From positions 1 to 32,335 of the forward strand of contig VGWF01000050.1 of the NCBI GenBank assembly GCA_016873715.1: DNA of 32,335 nt, in the 5' to 3' direction. Shown here one piece after another: positions 21,919-31,798 of this stretch (position 1 is its first letter; each line of letters begins with the position of its first letter). A program made the translations under genes and the position numbers. Source of the stretch: Lentisphaerota bacterium (lineage in GTDB: Bacteria > Verrucomicrobiota > Kiritimatiellia > PWTM01). The notes under the pieces were generated by a model. It was not told where the DNA came from and did not search any database. It worked only from the letters and a program-made list of their open reading frames with translations.

Positions 21919-22841
21919 GCGAGCCCGCGGAACTGACGCTGGCGGCCGTCCTGGCGCTGACCGCGCATTTCCAGGCGGGCGTCGATGCGATGAAGGCCGG
22001 GGATCCGGCCCGGGCGGCGACGGAGATGACGGCGGTCATCCGGGCCGAGCCCGGCCTCCCGGAGCTCTCGGCCGGCGCCCGGCTGCTGCGCGGCCAGGCC
22101 CTCAAGGCCCGGTCGAAGACCGCCGAGGCCCTCGACGACTTCCGCTGGCTGGCGACCCGCGACGTCGCGCCGGATATCCGCAAGAAGGCCCGGGAGGAAT
22201 ACGCCGCGGCGGGAGGGAAGCCGGAGTCGCTGGCCCCCGAAGTCCCGCCGCTGGCCGAGTGGAAACGGCTGCAGGAGGCGATCCGCGGCGAGCAGGGACG
22301 GCAGGTGTGGAACTGGCTGGCCGGTCCGTTCGGCCGGTCCCTGCGGATCCTCGGCGGGATGATGGGCGAGGAGCTGGAGGCGGGCGACGTCGCGTTCTGG
22401 TTCGCCGAGGACGAAGCGGTGCTCGTCGGCCAGGCGATCGACGAGGCGGCCGGCACCGCGCGGCTGACGTTCCGGGAGGACGAGCAGACCATCCATGTGG
22501 ACTGGACCCAGGACGGCGCCCGCTGGCTCATCTCCGGGCTCCAGCACGAGGACGGCGGGGGCGGGATCCCGCAGCTCGCCGTCACCGACGTTCCCCGCCT
22601 GTCCTCCGAAGGGGAGAAGGACGAGGCGCCGGCCGCCGGAGCCGGCCTCACGCCCGAGTTGAAGGCGGAGATCGACACCTGCATCGGCCGGCTCGGCGCG
22701 GCCGACGCGGCGGTGCGCGCCGGGGCGCGAGCGCGGCTCCGCGAGATCGGCGAAGCCGCCAAGCCCCAGTTGAAGGCCCGCGCCGGCGACGGCGATCCCG
22801 AAATCGCAACCTCGATCCGCGAACTGCTCGGGAGGCCGTGA
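21915..22841 (+). CDS. Unknown protein, paralogue 2 of the preceding gene
   Basis: The 308-residue product opens SEPAELTLAAVLALTAHFQA, parallel to VELTVAALMAMTTNLQA in the upstream protein, and ends EIATSIRELLG, parallel to EIATTVRELLG. A TPR-like helical region covers about 1-100 (KAGDPARAATEMTAVIRAEP, LLRGQALKARSKTAEAL). The middle region (ELEAGDVAFWFAEDEAVLVG, TIHVDWTQDGARWLISGL) differs from that of its neighbour. Tandem duplication followed by divergence of the central domain is the likely history. It is predicted to be cytosolic. Translation is coupled to the upstream gene through ATGA. Confidence 0.75.
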   Translation: MSEPAELTLAAVLALTAHFQAGVDAMKAGDPARAATEMTAVIRAEPGLPELSAGARLLRGQALKARSKTAEALDDFRWLATRDVAPDIRKKAREEYAAAGGKPESLAPEVPPLAEWKRLQEAIRGEQGRQVWNWLAGPFGRSLRILGGMMGEELEAGDVAFWFAEDEAVLVGQAIDEAAGTARLTFREDEQTIHVDWTQDGARWLISGLQHEDGGGGIPQLAVTDVPRLSSEGEKDEAPAAGAGLTPELKAEIDTCIGRLGAADAAVRAGARARLREIGEAAKPQLKARAGDGDPEIATSIRELLGRP

Positions 22842-23081
22842 CCCCCCGCGCCCGCGCGGCGCGGCCGTCACAACGCGCGGCGGCGCCACCCGGCCTCGCG
22901 AACGCCGCGCCACGAGCCGCCCCCCCCCCGCCGTCCCGGGATCATGCGACCGGCCGGGCCGGCGGCCCGGCCCCACCACGGATTCCCCGGGAACGATGGG
23001 CCGGGCGGAAAGACCGCACGAGCGTTTTTGTCCTTGCCGCAACGGACCGGAAACGCGCGCAAAAAAAAATTAAGAAAACCG
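22842..23081. other. Non-coding GC-rich gap
   Basis: No gene is convincing here. A small hairpin CCGGGCC/GGCCCGG lies near 22957-22973 without a U-tract, and GCGG/CCGC followed by GCGTTTTTG at about 23008-23036 could be a weak terminator. An A-rich stretch (23061-23078) stands out sharply from the GC-rich surroundings just before the next promoter. Confidence 0.4.
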
Positions 23082-23111
23082 TTGCCATTGGAACCACCGC
23101 ACTGCTATCGT
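23061..23111 (+). promoter_or_regulatory. Promoter with A-tract for the giant repeat protein
   Basis: AAAAAAAAATTAAGAAAA at 23061-23078 resembles an UP element. TTGCCA (23082-23087), an 18-base spacer and TATCGT (23106-23111) follow. The start codon is 87 bases further on, so the mRNA would have a leader of about 80 bases ending in an AAGGGG ribosome-binding site. Confidence 0.5.
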
Positions 23112-23198
23112 AACCACATTGGGTTGGAGTCTCTACCTTTCGTGGGGTGTGGATTGAGAATGCCGCCGCGAGGAATCGTGGAGCGCAAGGGGTGCAGC

Positions 23199-26100
23199 AT
23201 GAAGCGGATCATGTCGGGTCTCGTTGTCGTCGCGATCGTTCTCGGTTCGTTCGGCGCGCGAGCGCAGGAGGAGATCTGGGACGGCGGTGGCGCCGCGGGC
23301 GGCGACGTCAACTGGAGCGCCGGCGCGAACTGGCTCGACGATTCCGCGCCGATCGCCGGGAGCGCGCTGATCTTCGCCGGTGCGCTCGACACGACCAGCA
23401 CGAACAACCTCGCGGGCACCGTCGCCATGTTCACGTGGATGGCGTTCTCGAACTCGGCGTTCACCCTCCTCGGCAATCCGTTCACGATCACCAGCGCCGG
23501 CGGCATGACGAACGACGCGGCCGCCAACCAGAACATCATCAACGTCGTCACCGCGAACGTTGCGCAGACATGGCACAGCGCCCTCGCGACGCGGACGATC
23601 ACCCTCAACTCCAACGTCGTCCTGAAGGGGAATCTCACGCTGACCGGCGGCGGCAACTTCACCTTCAACCAGCCGATCTCCGGGGCCTTCTCCCTCACCG
23701 TCGCGACGACGGGAACGGTGGCCAACATCGCCGCCACCGTCTTCAACCACACCAACACCTATTCCGGCAGCACGTTCATCACGGCGAGCAACCGGGTCCA
23801 AGCGGCCGGCAACGGGATGCCGGGCACGGGATCGATCATCATCAGCCCCGGCGGCCAGTTCTACATTTCGGGCACCGGCCGTACGTTTGCGAACAACTTC
23901 AGCATCTCCGGCAACGGCGTCGCGGACGCGGCCGCGATCGGCTACCTCGGGGCGCTCCGGCTCGACGGCGGCCATACGCTGAACGGCATCATCACCGCCG
24001 CCGCGCCGTCGCGGATCACCGCGTATACCGCGAACGACAACACGATCAACGGTCGGATCATCGGCTCGTCGACCCTGCAGAAGACCGGCGTGGGCACCCT
24101 GAACCTGAACAACCTCACGAACCTCGGCTTCACGGGCAAGTGGGAGGTCTATTCCAACGGCCTTCTCCGTGCGCGGTCGGACACGTCGCTCGGCGCGGTT
24201 CCGGGCGTCACCACGGCGGACGCGATCACGCTGAACAACGGCGCGAGGCTCATGAACAATAGCTCGCCGCTGGTGATCCACGCCAACCGCGGCATCACGC
24301 TCGCCTCGACCGGCGGCGCGTTGCAGTCCGGCTGGTGGACGGACGTCAAGGTGAACAGCATCATCGCCGGCCCCGGCGCGCTGACCATCGCCCAGGACGC
24401 CACCCCGGGCTGGATCATCCTGGCCGGCCAGAACACCTTCGACGGCACCCTGACCATCGACGCCCGCCTGCGCCTGGGCGTGAACGACGCATTGCCCAAC
24501 GGCACGGGCAAGGGGAACGTCCTGCTCAACCCCGGCAACGCGCTTCTCAACAACGGCAACCTGCGCGTGATGGACATGAACGGCTTCTCCGACACCATCA
24601 ACGCCCTCAACGGCGGCGGCGCGCTGACGAACAGCCGCGGCAACGCCGTGCTGACGCTCGGCGACAACAACGCCAGCGGTTCCTTCACCGGCAGCGTCGC
24701 CGCCGCGGCCAACGGGACGCTCCGCCTCGTCAAGATCGGTGCGGGCGCCCAGACGCTGCTCGGCGACATCCGCAACGGTGTCGGCCTGCATATCGCCTCG
24801 GGCTTCATGATCGCGACCGGCAGCTTCGGGGCCGGGGTTTCGTCGGATGCGTCGGGCGTTCTGGTCGCCCGTGATGCGGCCGCCGGCCGGGTTTCGACCC
24901 CGGGCACGATGGCCCTGACGAACGCGAGCCTCTCGTTCAACCCGGGCGCGGGTGCCGAGGGCGATCTCTACGCGGCCAACGACATCGAGCTCAACGGAAC
25001 CGTCAATGTCTACGTGACGCCGTTGAAGGCCATCGACAGCACGCCCTTCCTTCTCTTCTCCTACACGAACAGCATCGCCGGGTCGGCAGCCAGCCTCAAC
25101 GTGCAGCCCGCCGGCACGCGCTACACGGCCTTCACCGCCAGCGACGTCGCCGGCGGCATCGCGATCGCCATGACCGGCTCCGGAGGCCCGGCGACGCTCA
25201 ACTACATCGGCACGAATGCCGCGTGGGACGTCACGAACGCGGCGAGCTTCTACAACACCGGCACGACCTCGACCGACGTGTTCTACCACGCGGACACCGT
25301 GGTCTTCGACGCGGACGTGAAGACCAACGTCGTCAACCTGACCGGCGCGCTCGCCCCGGCCAGCGTGATCGTCGGGGGGCCGACGAACCTGACCTTCCAG
25401 GGCACCGGCCGGCTCTCCGGCCTGGCCACTATTTACAAGGGCGGGACCAACATCCTCGCGATCAACAACGCCAACGACTTCGACGGCGCGGTCGTCGTGA
25501 CCGGCGGCGTGCTGCGGGCCGGCAACGCGAGCGCCCTCGGTTCCACGATGGGCGCAACCTGGGTCACCAACGGCGGCACGCTCGACGTCAACGGCCAGAA
25601 CCTCGGCCTGGAGGACTTCTACCTCGGCGGCGCGGGCGCCGGCGGCACGGGCGCGGTGATCAATACAGGTGGTCAACAAGTGAACGCGATGCAGCGCGTC
25701 ACGCTGGTCGCCGACACGGTCATCGGCGGGGCGGTCCGGTTCGATATCCGCCACGCCGGCATCCTGTGGCCGACGAACAACGCCTTCCTGAGGACCGACG
25801 GCGGGATCTACAGCCTGACCAAGACCGGCACGGCCGAATTCGCGATGCCGAACGTCAACGTCAGCGACGGCATCGGGAACATCTTCATCGACTCCGGCCT
25901 GCTGCGCTCCGAGACCGGCACGACCGGCCTCGGCAACCCGGCCTACACGGCACGGGTGGCCCGCGGCGCGACCCTCGACATCTACAGCCATACCAACGCC
26001 ATCAACAAGTACATCACGCTGGAGCACGGCTCGCGGCTCACGTCGCAGGTCGGCGCCAATGCCGCGCTGAACGTCCTGCTGGGAACCGTGACGCTGAACG

Positions 26101-29100
26101 GATGGGCGACGAACGAAGTGCGGGGCGGCCACCAGACGCTCGCCGGCACGATCACCGGGGCCGGGGGCTTCACGGTCCTCAGCAACGGTACGACCTACAT
26201 CACCGGGACCAACGACTGGACCGGCGGCCTGATCGTCAACACGAACGCGAACCTCAACGTCGGCAAAAGCGGCCTCGGCGGCACCCTGGGCAGCGGCTCG
26301 GTGACGAACTTCGGCAACCTCTACTTCACGCGCACCAACGCCTACACGATCGCCAACGAGATCGTCGGCCGCCCGGAGGCGCTGATCGCCAAGCAGAATC
26401 TCGGCACGCTGACCCTCGACGGCATGGCGGCCAATTACCTCGGCAACTTCCAGCTCCAGGGCGGCACGCTGCTGATCGGGCCGAGCTACGTCAGCGGCAC
26501 CAACCAGATCGAGTTCACGTCCACGAACGCCGTCATCGCCTCCTCCGACGGCACGGCCCGCACGATCAGCAACCTGACGTGGTGGACGCAGGGACCGCAA
26601 ATCGGCGCCGGTGGCGATCTCACGTTCTCCGGCGTGACCCACAACAACGGCGTCGCGAGCAAGGCGATCAGCGTCTCGAACAGCCTGACCCGCTTCACGG
26701 GCACTCTCTACGGCGTCGGCACGGTCGCCAAGCGCGGGCCCGGCGAACTGCGGTTCGAGAACGCCGTGAGTGCGTCGAGCTTCACGAACCTCGAGGGCCG
26801 GCTGACGCTGACCGGCGCGGGAGCCTTCACCCACGCAACGGCGGCGCTGACGTTCAATCAGGGCTCGGTCTTCGACGTCGCGGGCGTCACGGGCGGCTGG
26901 TACCTGCGGCAGGGCCAGACGCTGCGCGGCAACGTCGGCGTGGTCGGCGATTCGCTCATCAGCAACAGCTTCGTCCGTCCCGGCGCCTCGGCCGGGACGA
27001 TCACCTTCAGCAACAACGTCACGTTCAGCAACGCGGACGTCGAATTCGAGCTGGCCTCCGACGGAACGCCGGGCGCCGGGATCAACGACTACATCGAGAC
27101 GATCGGCAACCTGACGCTCTCCGGCGTCAGCACGGTGCGGGTGGTGGCGCTGAACAACCAGTTCGCGCCCACGCACGTCCTGTGGACCAACGGCGGGACG
27201 CGGACCGGCGGCGCGGCGAACCTGCTGCTGGCCAACGTCGGGATCATGACCAACAGCCGGTACGGCTTCGCGATCAGCGACGCCGACCCGCAGCGGATCG
27301 TGCTCAACGTCTCCGGAAGCGCCAAGGCGCTGACGTGGCAGGGCGGCGCGACCGGCTTCTGGAACGCCAAGGGCTCGACCAACAACTTCCTCGACGGCGT
27401 AACGCCCGACGCCTTCTGGCAGGCCGACTCGGTGACCTTCGGCGGCAGCGCGACGCGCCGGACGGTCACGATCGCCGAGCCCGTCGCCCCCGGGCTCGTC
27501 ACGGTCTCGGCGCCGTACACGCTCGCGATCGCCGGCTCGGGCAAGATCACGGGCGGCGCGACGCTTCTGAAGACGGGGGATGGGGCCCTCATCATCAACA
27601 ACCCGCACGATTTCACCGGCGCGACGCTCATCAGCAACGGCATCGTCCAGGCCCGCGCCAACACCGCGCTCGGCACCGCTGCCGGCGGGACCTACATCGC
27701 GGCGGGCGGCACGCTGGACACGTACGGCAACAACCTCGGCTACGAGCACGTCTACGCGGTCGGAGCCGGCTACACCAACGGCGGCGCGATCGTCAACCTG
27801 AGCGGCGTCGCGCAGACTCAGACGCTGCGGCGCGTGACGCTGACGGGCGATACGACCCTCGGCGGCGTTTCGACGTGGGATCTCCGCGGCGTGAACATCG
27901 CGGACGGCTGGCTCAGCACCGGCGGCAATGCCTACAACCTGATCAAGGTCGGCACCAACACGATCCGCCTCGTGGATGTCGCCGTCGACGCGGCGCTGGC
28001 CGACATCGAAATCCGGCAGGGCGTCCTCGGGTTCGAGGCGTCGACCCCCGGCCTCGGCAATCCGATGAAGACCCTGACGGTCTACCCGACCGCCAGCCTG
28101 TGGTTCAACTCGATCAACGCCCCGGTCGCCAAGAACGTCATCCTGCAGGACGGCGGCGGCATCTGGCTCCAGGGCGGCGCGATCGGCAGCAGCCAGAACT
28201 TCTTCACCCAGCCCGTCGTGCTCAGCAACGGACTGGGCATCGTGGACGGCGGCGCCAACGGGCTTTTCAGCCAGTTCACCGGCGCCGGCGGGCTGCGCAA
28301 GCTCGGCGCCGGCGAGGTGTGGCTGACCGGCACGAACGACTTCACCGGCCAGTTCCGGATGAGCGCCGGAGCGCTGCGGCTGATCAGCAATGGCTCGATG
28401 ACCGCGGTGTCCGGCGTCCTCATGGAGGGTGGAACGCTCCACCTCGACAACAGCCGTGACAATCTCGGCAACCGCCTCAACGATGCGGCCGGCATCACGG
28501 GGTGGGGCGGCACGATCAACTTCGCCACGGCCAACAGCATCGGCGTGACGGAATCGATCGGCAACGTCCTCATGGAGCGCGGCGGTCTCACGATCAACCT
28601 TGAGATGCCGGTGGCCTTCGGGACGACGTCCACGGTGTTCATCGCCGGCCTCTCGCAGCAGCAGGGGATCCTGAACTTCACCTTCGGCAATTCGGGCACG
28701 TTCTTCCCGGGGCAGAATCCGTCGAACAACTACGGCGCCCACATCATGGTCGGCGGGCTGACGAACGGCCAGACGATCCCGTGGGCGACGGTCAACGGCG
28801 CGGGTTTCGCCCGCTACAGCACGACGAACGGCATCTACGCGCCGCTGGAGATCGCCGAGTTCAACGCCGCGGCCGACCAGACCGGCCAGGATCTCCGCTT
28901 CACGTTCGAGCGCGACGGCGGCGCCAACGTCCTCACGGCGAGCCGGTCGATCAACACGATCGTCGTGTCCAACCAGTACAACACGTTCATCGACCTCGCC
29001 GGCAACGACCTGACGCTCTCGGGCGGGGGCTACCGCCAGCTCGGCAACGAGAACTTCATGATCACGAACAGCGGCGTCGGTGGCTCGCTGATCGCCGGGG

Positions 29101-31688
29101 ACGCGGTCTTCTTCGTCAACAGCTCCACCACCCGCCTGGCGTCGGCGGCCACGCTGACGAGCCTCGCCAAGGAGGGCGGCGGAACGCTGATCGTTCTCGG
29201 CAACCTGAGCTACACGGGGCGGACCGCGATCAACGGCGTCCTGCAGGTCGGCGAGGGCGGAGCGGCGTCGATCCCGACCGACACGCCGGTTTACAACCAC
29301 GGCACGCTGAGGTTCCGCACGACGACGGATCTGGACTTCTCGTCCAACATCCGGGGCCTCGGCGGCATCGAGAAGTTCTTCCTCAACACGCTGACGCTCT
29401 CCGGCACGAGCAACCTGATCGGCGGAAGCTTCAATATCTACAGCGGCGCGGTGGTGTTCGCGGCGGGAAGCTCCACCTACATGACGAACATGAACGGCAC
29501 GTTCGCCATCGGGTCCTCCAACACAAGCCCGATCGCAACGATGACGATCAAGCCGGGCGCACTGCTCGATCTCGGCGCCATCAACAACTTCTTAGGAGCC
29601 AACTACGCGCCCAACAACCACAGCATCATCAACCAGGAAGGCGGCACGTTCCTCATCGGGTCCACCAACCTGAACAACGTCCGGTTTGCTCACTGGCCCG
29701 GCAGCAACATCTACAACATGGCCGGTGGGCTGCTGGTGGTGTCGAACCGCCTGACGCTGGCATGGGACGGCCGGAGCTACTTCAACCAGAGCAACGGCAC
29801 GGTCAAGGCCGGACAGATCACCCTGACCCCGCTCGACGGCACCGCCCGGGTCCGGACCTCGCAATGGAATCTGGTCAACGGCACGCTGTTGCTCGGCACG
29901 GGCGGCATGACGGTCAATTCGAACAACATGACCGCGCCGCAGCAGTTCAACGTCGGGAGCGGAACGCTGGCCGCGTGGAAGACCAACACGCAGGTTTCGC
30001 AGCGCATTCCGGTCAACATCAGCGGCGCGCTGACGCTGGACGGCGTCGCGGGCGACACGGTCGAGATGCTCGGCCGCACGGCGGGCGCGGGCGCCATCAC
30101 CAAGATCGGCGCGGGCACGGCGATCCTGGCGGGAACCAACCTGCACCTGGGCGGCACGACGATCAGCAACGGCACGCTCGCGGTCAAGACGGGCAATGCG
30201 CTCGGGTCGGGCACGCTGACGATGTCCGGCGGCACGCTGAACCTGAGCCTCGCCGGCCTCAACGAGGCGGATCTCGCCGGCAACTTCAACCAGAACACGA
30301 ACCCGGTGGGCACGGTGACGCTGGGTACCTCCCTGGCGCACTTCGAGCAGAGCGTCTCCAGCGGGCAGTTGGCGGGCAACGCGACGGCGGGGTATCGCGG
30401 GTTCCTCGTCGTCGGCGGGCCGACGAACGTCACCTACACGTTTGCCGAGAGCTTCGACGACAACGTGATGCTGCGGATCACGACGGGCGGGGTCGTCAAC
30501 ACGGTCCTGAACAATACATCGTGGAACACGCCGACCAAGGGCACGATCACGCTGGCGCCGGGCCGCTACCTGTTCGACCTGCGCGTCGGCAACGGCGCCG
30601 GCGGCGGCGGCGCGGCCGGGCACGGCTGGTGGACCAACGTGTGGACGATGGGCTTCGGTTACGACCCGCAGGGCCGGGACCAGGAAATCGTCGGAAACTA
30701 CATCAAGATGACCGATCCGGGCGACGGCAGCCTGTTCCTGTCCGACACGAACGGGTTCACGGTGCCGAATACGGTCGACGTGACGGCGGATTCGGCGATC
30801 AGCCTGATCGGGGCGGGCGGCGCGAAGATGACGATGTCCGGCCCGTTCGGCATCGGGTCGCAGCGGCTGACGGTGACCAACACGGGGGCCGGCGCGTTGG
30901 CCCTGACGGGGCCGATGACGCTCTCCGGCTCGCCGACGTTCGATGTGGTGACGAACGTCACGGTCACGGCGGCCGGCGCGATCGGCGGCGGCGCCAACGG
31001 CATCAACAAGGCCGGCCCCGGCACGCTGCGCCTGACCGGGACGAACACCTACACGGGCACGACCCGCGTCATGGACGGCGTGATGGAACTGGCCGAGTTC
31101 GGCGAGATCGGATCGAGCGCGACACTCCGGATCGATGCCGGGGCGAAGTTCGTCGCGACGAACAACGCCGGGGGAACGATCCACCTGGTCTCCGGGATGA
31201 CCCTGCAGGGCAACGGCACGTTCGAGGGCGGCCTGATCACCGACCCCGGCTCCGCCGTCGCCCCGGGCGTCGGCGCCGCCGGAAGCCTGACGGTGATGGG
31301 CAACATGCAGGCGGAGAACGTGACCACGTTCTCGATCGAAATCAACGGCACCACGCCGGGAACGCAGTACGACCAGCTGGCGTTCGGCGGAGGAAACACG
31401 TACACGCTGACGCTGAACAGCCCCGATCTGCAGGTGCTGCTGGGCTACACGCCGGCCTACGGCAGCACGTTCGCGATCGTCTCGGGCTTCGGGACGCTGG
31501 CGGGCACCGGCGAGTTCAACGGCAAGACGGACGGCTCGACGTTCACGGTCGGCGCGACGGAGTTCCAGATCGACTACAACCCCAACGACATCACGCTGAC
31601 GGTGGTGCCCGAGCCCGCGAGCCTGGGCGTCATGGGCCTGCTCGGCATCGCCGGCTGGCTGCTCCGCCGTCGCGCCCGCACGCACTGA
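23199..31688 (+). CDS. Giant exported beta-strand-repeat protein with PEP-CTERM sorting signal
   Basis: The 2,829-residue product begins MKRIMSGLVVVAIVLGSFGA, a Sec signal (cleavage near RAQ/EE). The bulk is Gly/Asn/Thr-rich with repeats of the autotransporter-associated type, roughly 'KxGxGtLxLxGxNxYtGxTxxxxG': near residues 293, 510, 745, 875, 1177, 1457, 1700, 1990, 2302 and 2602 (the last INKAGPGTLRLTGTNTYTG). Larger modules opening with W..G....W....NW occur at about 26 and 1378, with a related start at about 665. The C-terminus has VPEPASLGVMGLLGIAGWLL followed by RRRARTH: PEP motif, membrane helix, basic tail. There is no autotransporter beta-barrel. Such proteins are thought to be processed by exosortase and sent to the envelope or matrix; no exosortase is in the window. 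ATG 23199 has an AAGGGG site; a longer frame upstream is not needed. A structural or adhesive role is inference. Confidence 0.93.
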   Translation: MKRIMSGLVVVAIVLGSFGARAQEEIWDGGGAAGGDVNWSAGANWLDDSAPIAGSALIFAGALDTTSTNNLAGTVAMFTWMAFSNSAFTLLGNPFTITSAGGMTNDAAANQNIINVVTANVAQTWHSALATRTITLNSNVVLKGNLTLTGGGNFTFNQPISGAFSLTVATTGTVANIAATVFNHTNTYSGSTFITASNRVQAAGNGMPGTGSIIISPGGQFYISGTGRTFANNFSISGNGVADAAAIGYLGALRLDGGHTLNGIITAAAPSRITAYTANDNTINGRIIGSSTLQKTGVGTLNLNNLTNLGFTGKWEVYSNGLLRARSDTSLGAVPGVTTADAITLNNGARLMNNSSPLVIHANRGITLASTGGALQSGWWTDVKVNSIIAGPGALTIAQDATPGWIILAGQNTFDGTLTIDARLRLGVNDALPNGTGKGNVLLNPGNALLNNGNLRVMDMNGFSDTINALNGGGALTNSRGNAVLTLGDNNASGSFTGSVAAAANGTLRLVKIGAGAQTLLGDIRNGVGLHIASGFMIATGSFGAGVSSDASGVLVARDAAAGRVSTPGTMALTNASLSFNPGAGAEGDLYAANDIELNGTVNVYVTPLKAIDSTPFLLFSYTNSIAGSAASLNVQPAGTRYTAFTASDVAGGIAIAMTGSGGPATLNYIGTNAAWDVTNAASFYNTGTTSTDVFYHADTVVFDADVKTNVVNLTGALAPASVIVGGPTNLTFQGTGRLSGLATIYKGGTNILAINNANDFDGAVVVTGGVLRAGNASALGSTMGATWVTNGGTLDVNGQNLGLEDFYLGGAGAGGTGAVINTGGQQVNAMQRVTLVADTVIGGAVRFDIRHAGILWPTNNAFLRTDGGIYSLTKTGTAEFAMPNVNVSDGIGNIFIDSGLLRSETGTTGLGNPAYTARVARGATLDIYSHTNAINKYITLEHGSRLTSQVGANAALNVLLGTVTLNGWATNEVRGGHQTLAGTITGAGGFTVLSNGTTYITGTNDWTGGLIVNTNANLNVGKSGLGGTLGSGSVTNFGNLYFTRTNAYTIANEIVGRPEALIAKQNLGTLTLDGMAANYLGNFQLQGGTLLIGPSYVSGTNQIEFTSTNAVIASSDGTARTISNLTWWTQGPQIGAGGDLTFSGVTHNNGVASKAISVSNSLTRFTGTLYGVGTVAKRGPGELRFENAVSASSFTNLEGRLTLTGAGAFTHATAALTFNQGSVFDVAGVTGGWYLRQGQTLRGNVGVVGDSLISNSFVRPGASAGTITFSNNVTFSNADVEFELASDGTPGAGINDYIETIGNLTLSGVSTVRVVALNNQFAPTHVLWTNGGTRTGGAANLLLANVGIMTNSRYGFAISDADPQRIVLNVSGSAKALTWQGGATGFWNAKGSTNNFLDGVTPDAFWQADSVTFGGSATRRTVTIAEPVAPGLVTVSAPYTLAIAGSGKITGGATLLKTGDGALIINNPHDFTGATLISNGIVQARANTALGTAAGGTYIAAGGTLDTYGNNLGYEHVYAVGAGYTNGGAIVNLSGVAQTQTLRRVTLTGDTTLGGVSTWDLRGVNIADGWLSTGGNAYNLIKVGTNTIRLVDVAVDAALADIEIRQGVLGFEASTPGLGNPMKTLTVYPTASLWFNSINAPVAKNVILQDGGGIWLQGGAIGSSQNFFTQPVVLSNGLGIVDGGANGLFSQFTGAGGLRKLGAGEVWLTGTNDFTGQFRMSAGALRLISNGSMTAVSGVLMEGGTLHLDNSRDNLGNRLNDAAGITGWGGTINFATANSIGVTESIGNVLMERGGLTINLEMPVAFGTTSTVFIAGLSQQQGILNFTFGNSGTFFPGQNPSNNYGAHIMVGGLTNGQTIPWATVNGAGFARYSTTNGIYAPLEIAEFNAAADQTGQDLRFTFERDGGANVLTASRSINTIVVSNQYNTFIDLAGNDLTLSGGGYRQLGNENFMITNSGVGGSLIAGDAVFFVNSSTTRLASAATLTSLAKEGGGTLIVLGNLSYTGRTAINGVLQVGEGGAASIPTDTPVYNHGTLRFRTTTDLDFSSNIRGLGGIEKFFLNTLTLSGTSNLIGGSFNIYSGAVVFAAGSSTYMTNMNGTFAIGSSNTSPIATMTIKPGALLDLGAINNFLGANYAPNNHSIINQEGGTFLIGSTNLNNVRFAHWPGSNIYNMAGGLLVVSNRLTLAWDGRSYFNQSNGTVKAGQITLTPLDGTARVRTSQWNLVNGTLLLGTGGMTVNSNNMTAPQQFNVGSGTLAAWKTNTQVSQRIPVNISGALTLDGVAGDTVEMLGRTAGAGAITKIGAGTAILAGTNLHLGGTTISNGTLAVKTGNALGSGTLTMSGGTLNLSLAGLNEADLAGNFNQNTNPVGTVTLGTSLAHFEQSVSSGQLAGNATAGYRGFLVVGGPTNVTYTFAESFDDNVMLRITTGGVVNTVLNNTSWNTPTKGTITLAPGRYLFDLRVGNGAGGGGAAGHGWWTNVWTMGFGYDPQGRDQEIVGNYIKMTDPGDGSLFLSDTNGFTVPNTVDVTADSAISLIGAGGAKMTMSGPFGIGSQRLTVTNTGAGALALTGPMTLSGSPTFDVVTNVTVTAAGAIGGGANGINKAGPGTLRLTGTNTYTGTTRVMDGVMELAEFGEIGSSATLRIDAGAKFVATNNAGGTIHLVSGMTLQGNGTFEGGLITDPGSAVAPGVGAAGSLTVMGNMQAENVTTFSIEINGTTPGTQYDQLAFGGGNTYTLTLNSPDLQVLLGYTPAYGSTFAIVSGFGTLAGTGEFNGKTDGSTFTVGATEFQIDYNPNDITLTVVPEPASLGVMGLLGIAGWLLRRRARTH

Positions 31689-31712
31689 CCGGGACGGCGA
31701 TCCGCCGGGGAA

Positions 31713-31760
31713 CTCCGGCATCCGGGCGTCCATGGCCCGGATGCCGGAGTCTTCGTTTCC
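31713..31760 (+). terminator. Strong hairpin terminator after the giant gene
   Basis: CTCCGGCATCCGGGC (31713-31727) pairs perfectly with 31735-31749 around a 7-base loop, followed by TCTTCGTTTCC. It begins 24 bases after the stop codon. Confidence 0.8.
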
Positions 31761-31798
31761 ACGCCGAACGACTGCATGACTCGTGGGGTCGTGTGGTT

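Noticed and set aside
22944-23198. An 85-residue extension upstream of the giant protein
   Set aside because: It would put the signal peptide internally. The promoter (23082-23111) and ribosome-binding site place the start at 23199.
23133-29300. A 2,055-codon open frame on the minus strand
   Set aside because: It is antisense to the giant repeat gene. Its product is Arg/Asp/Val-rich with no domain, as expected when GC-rich coding DNA lacks antisense stops.
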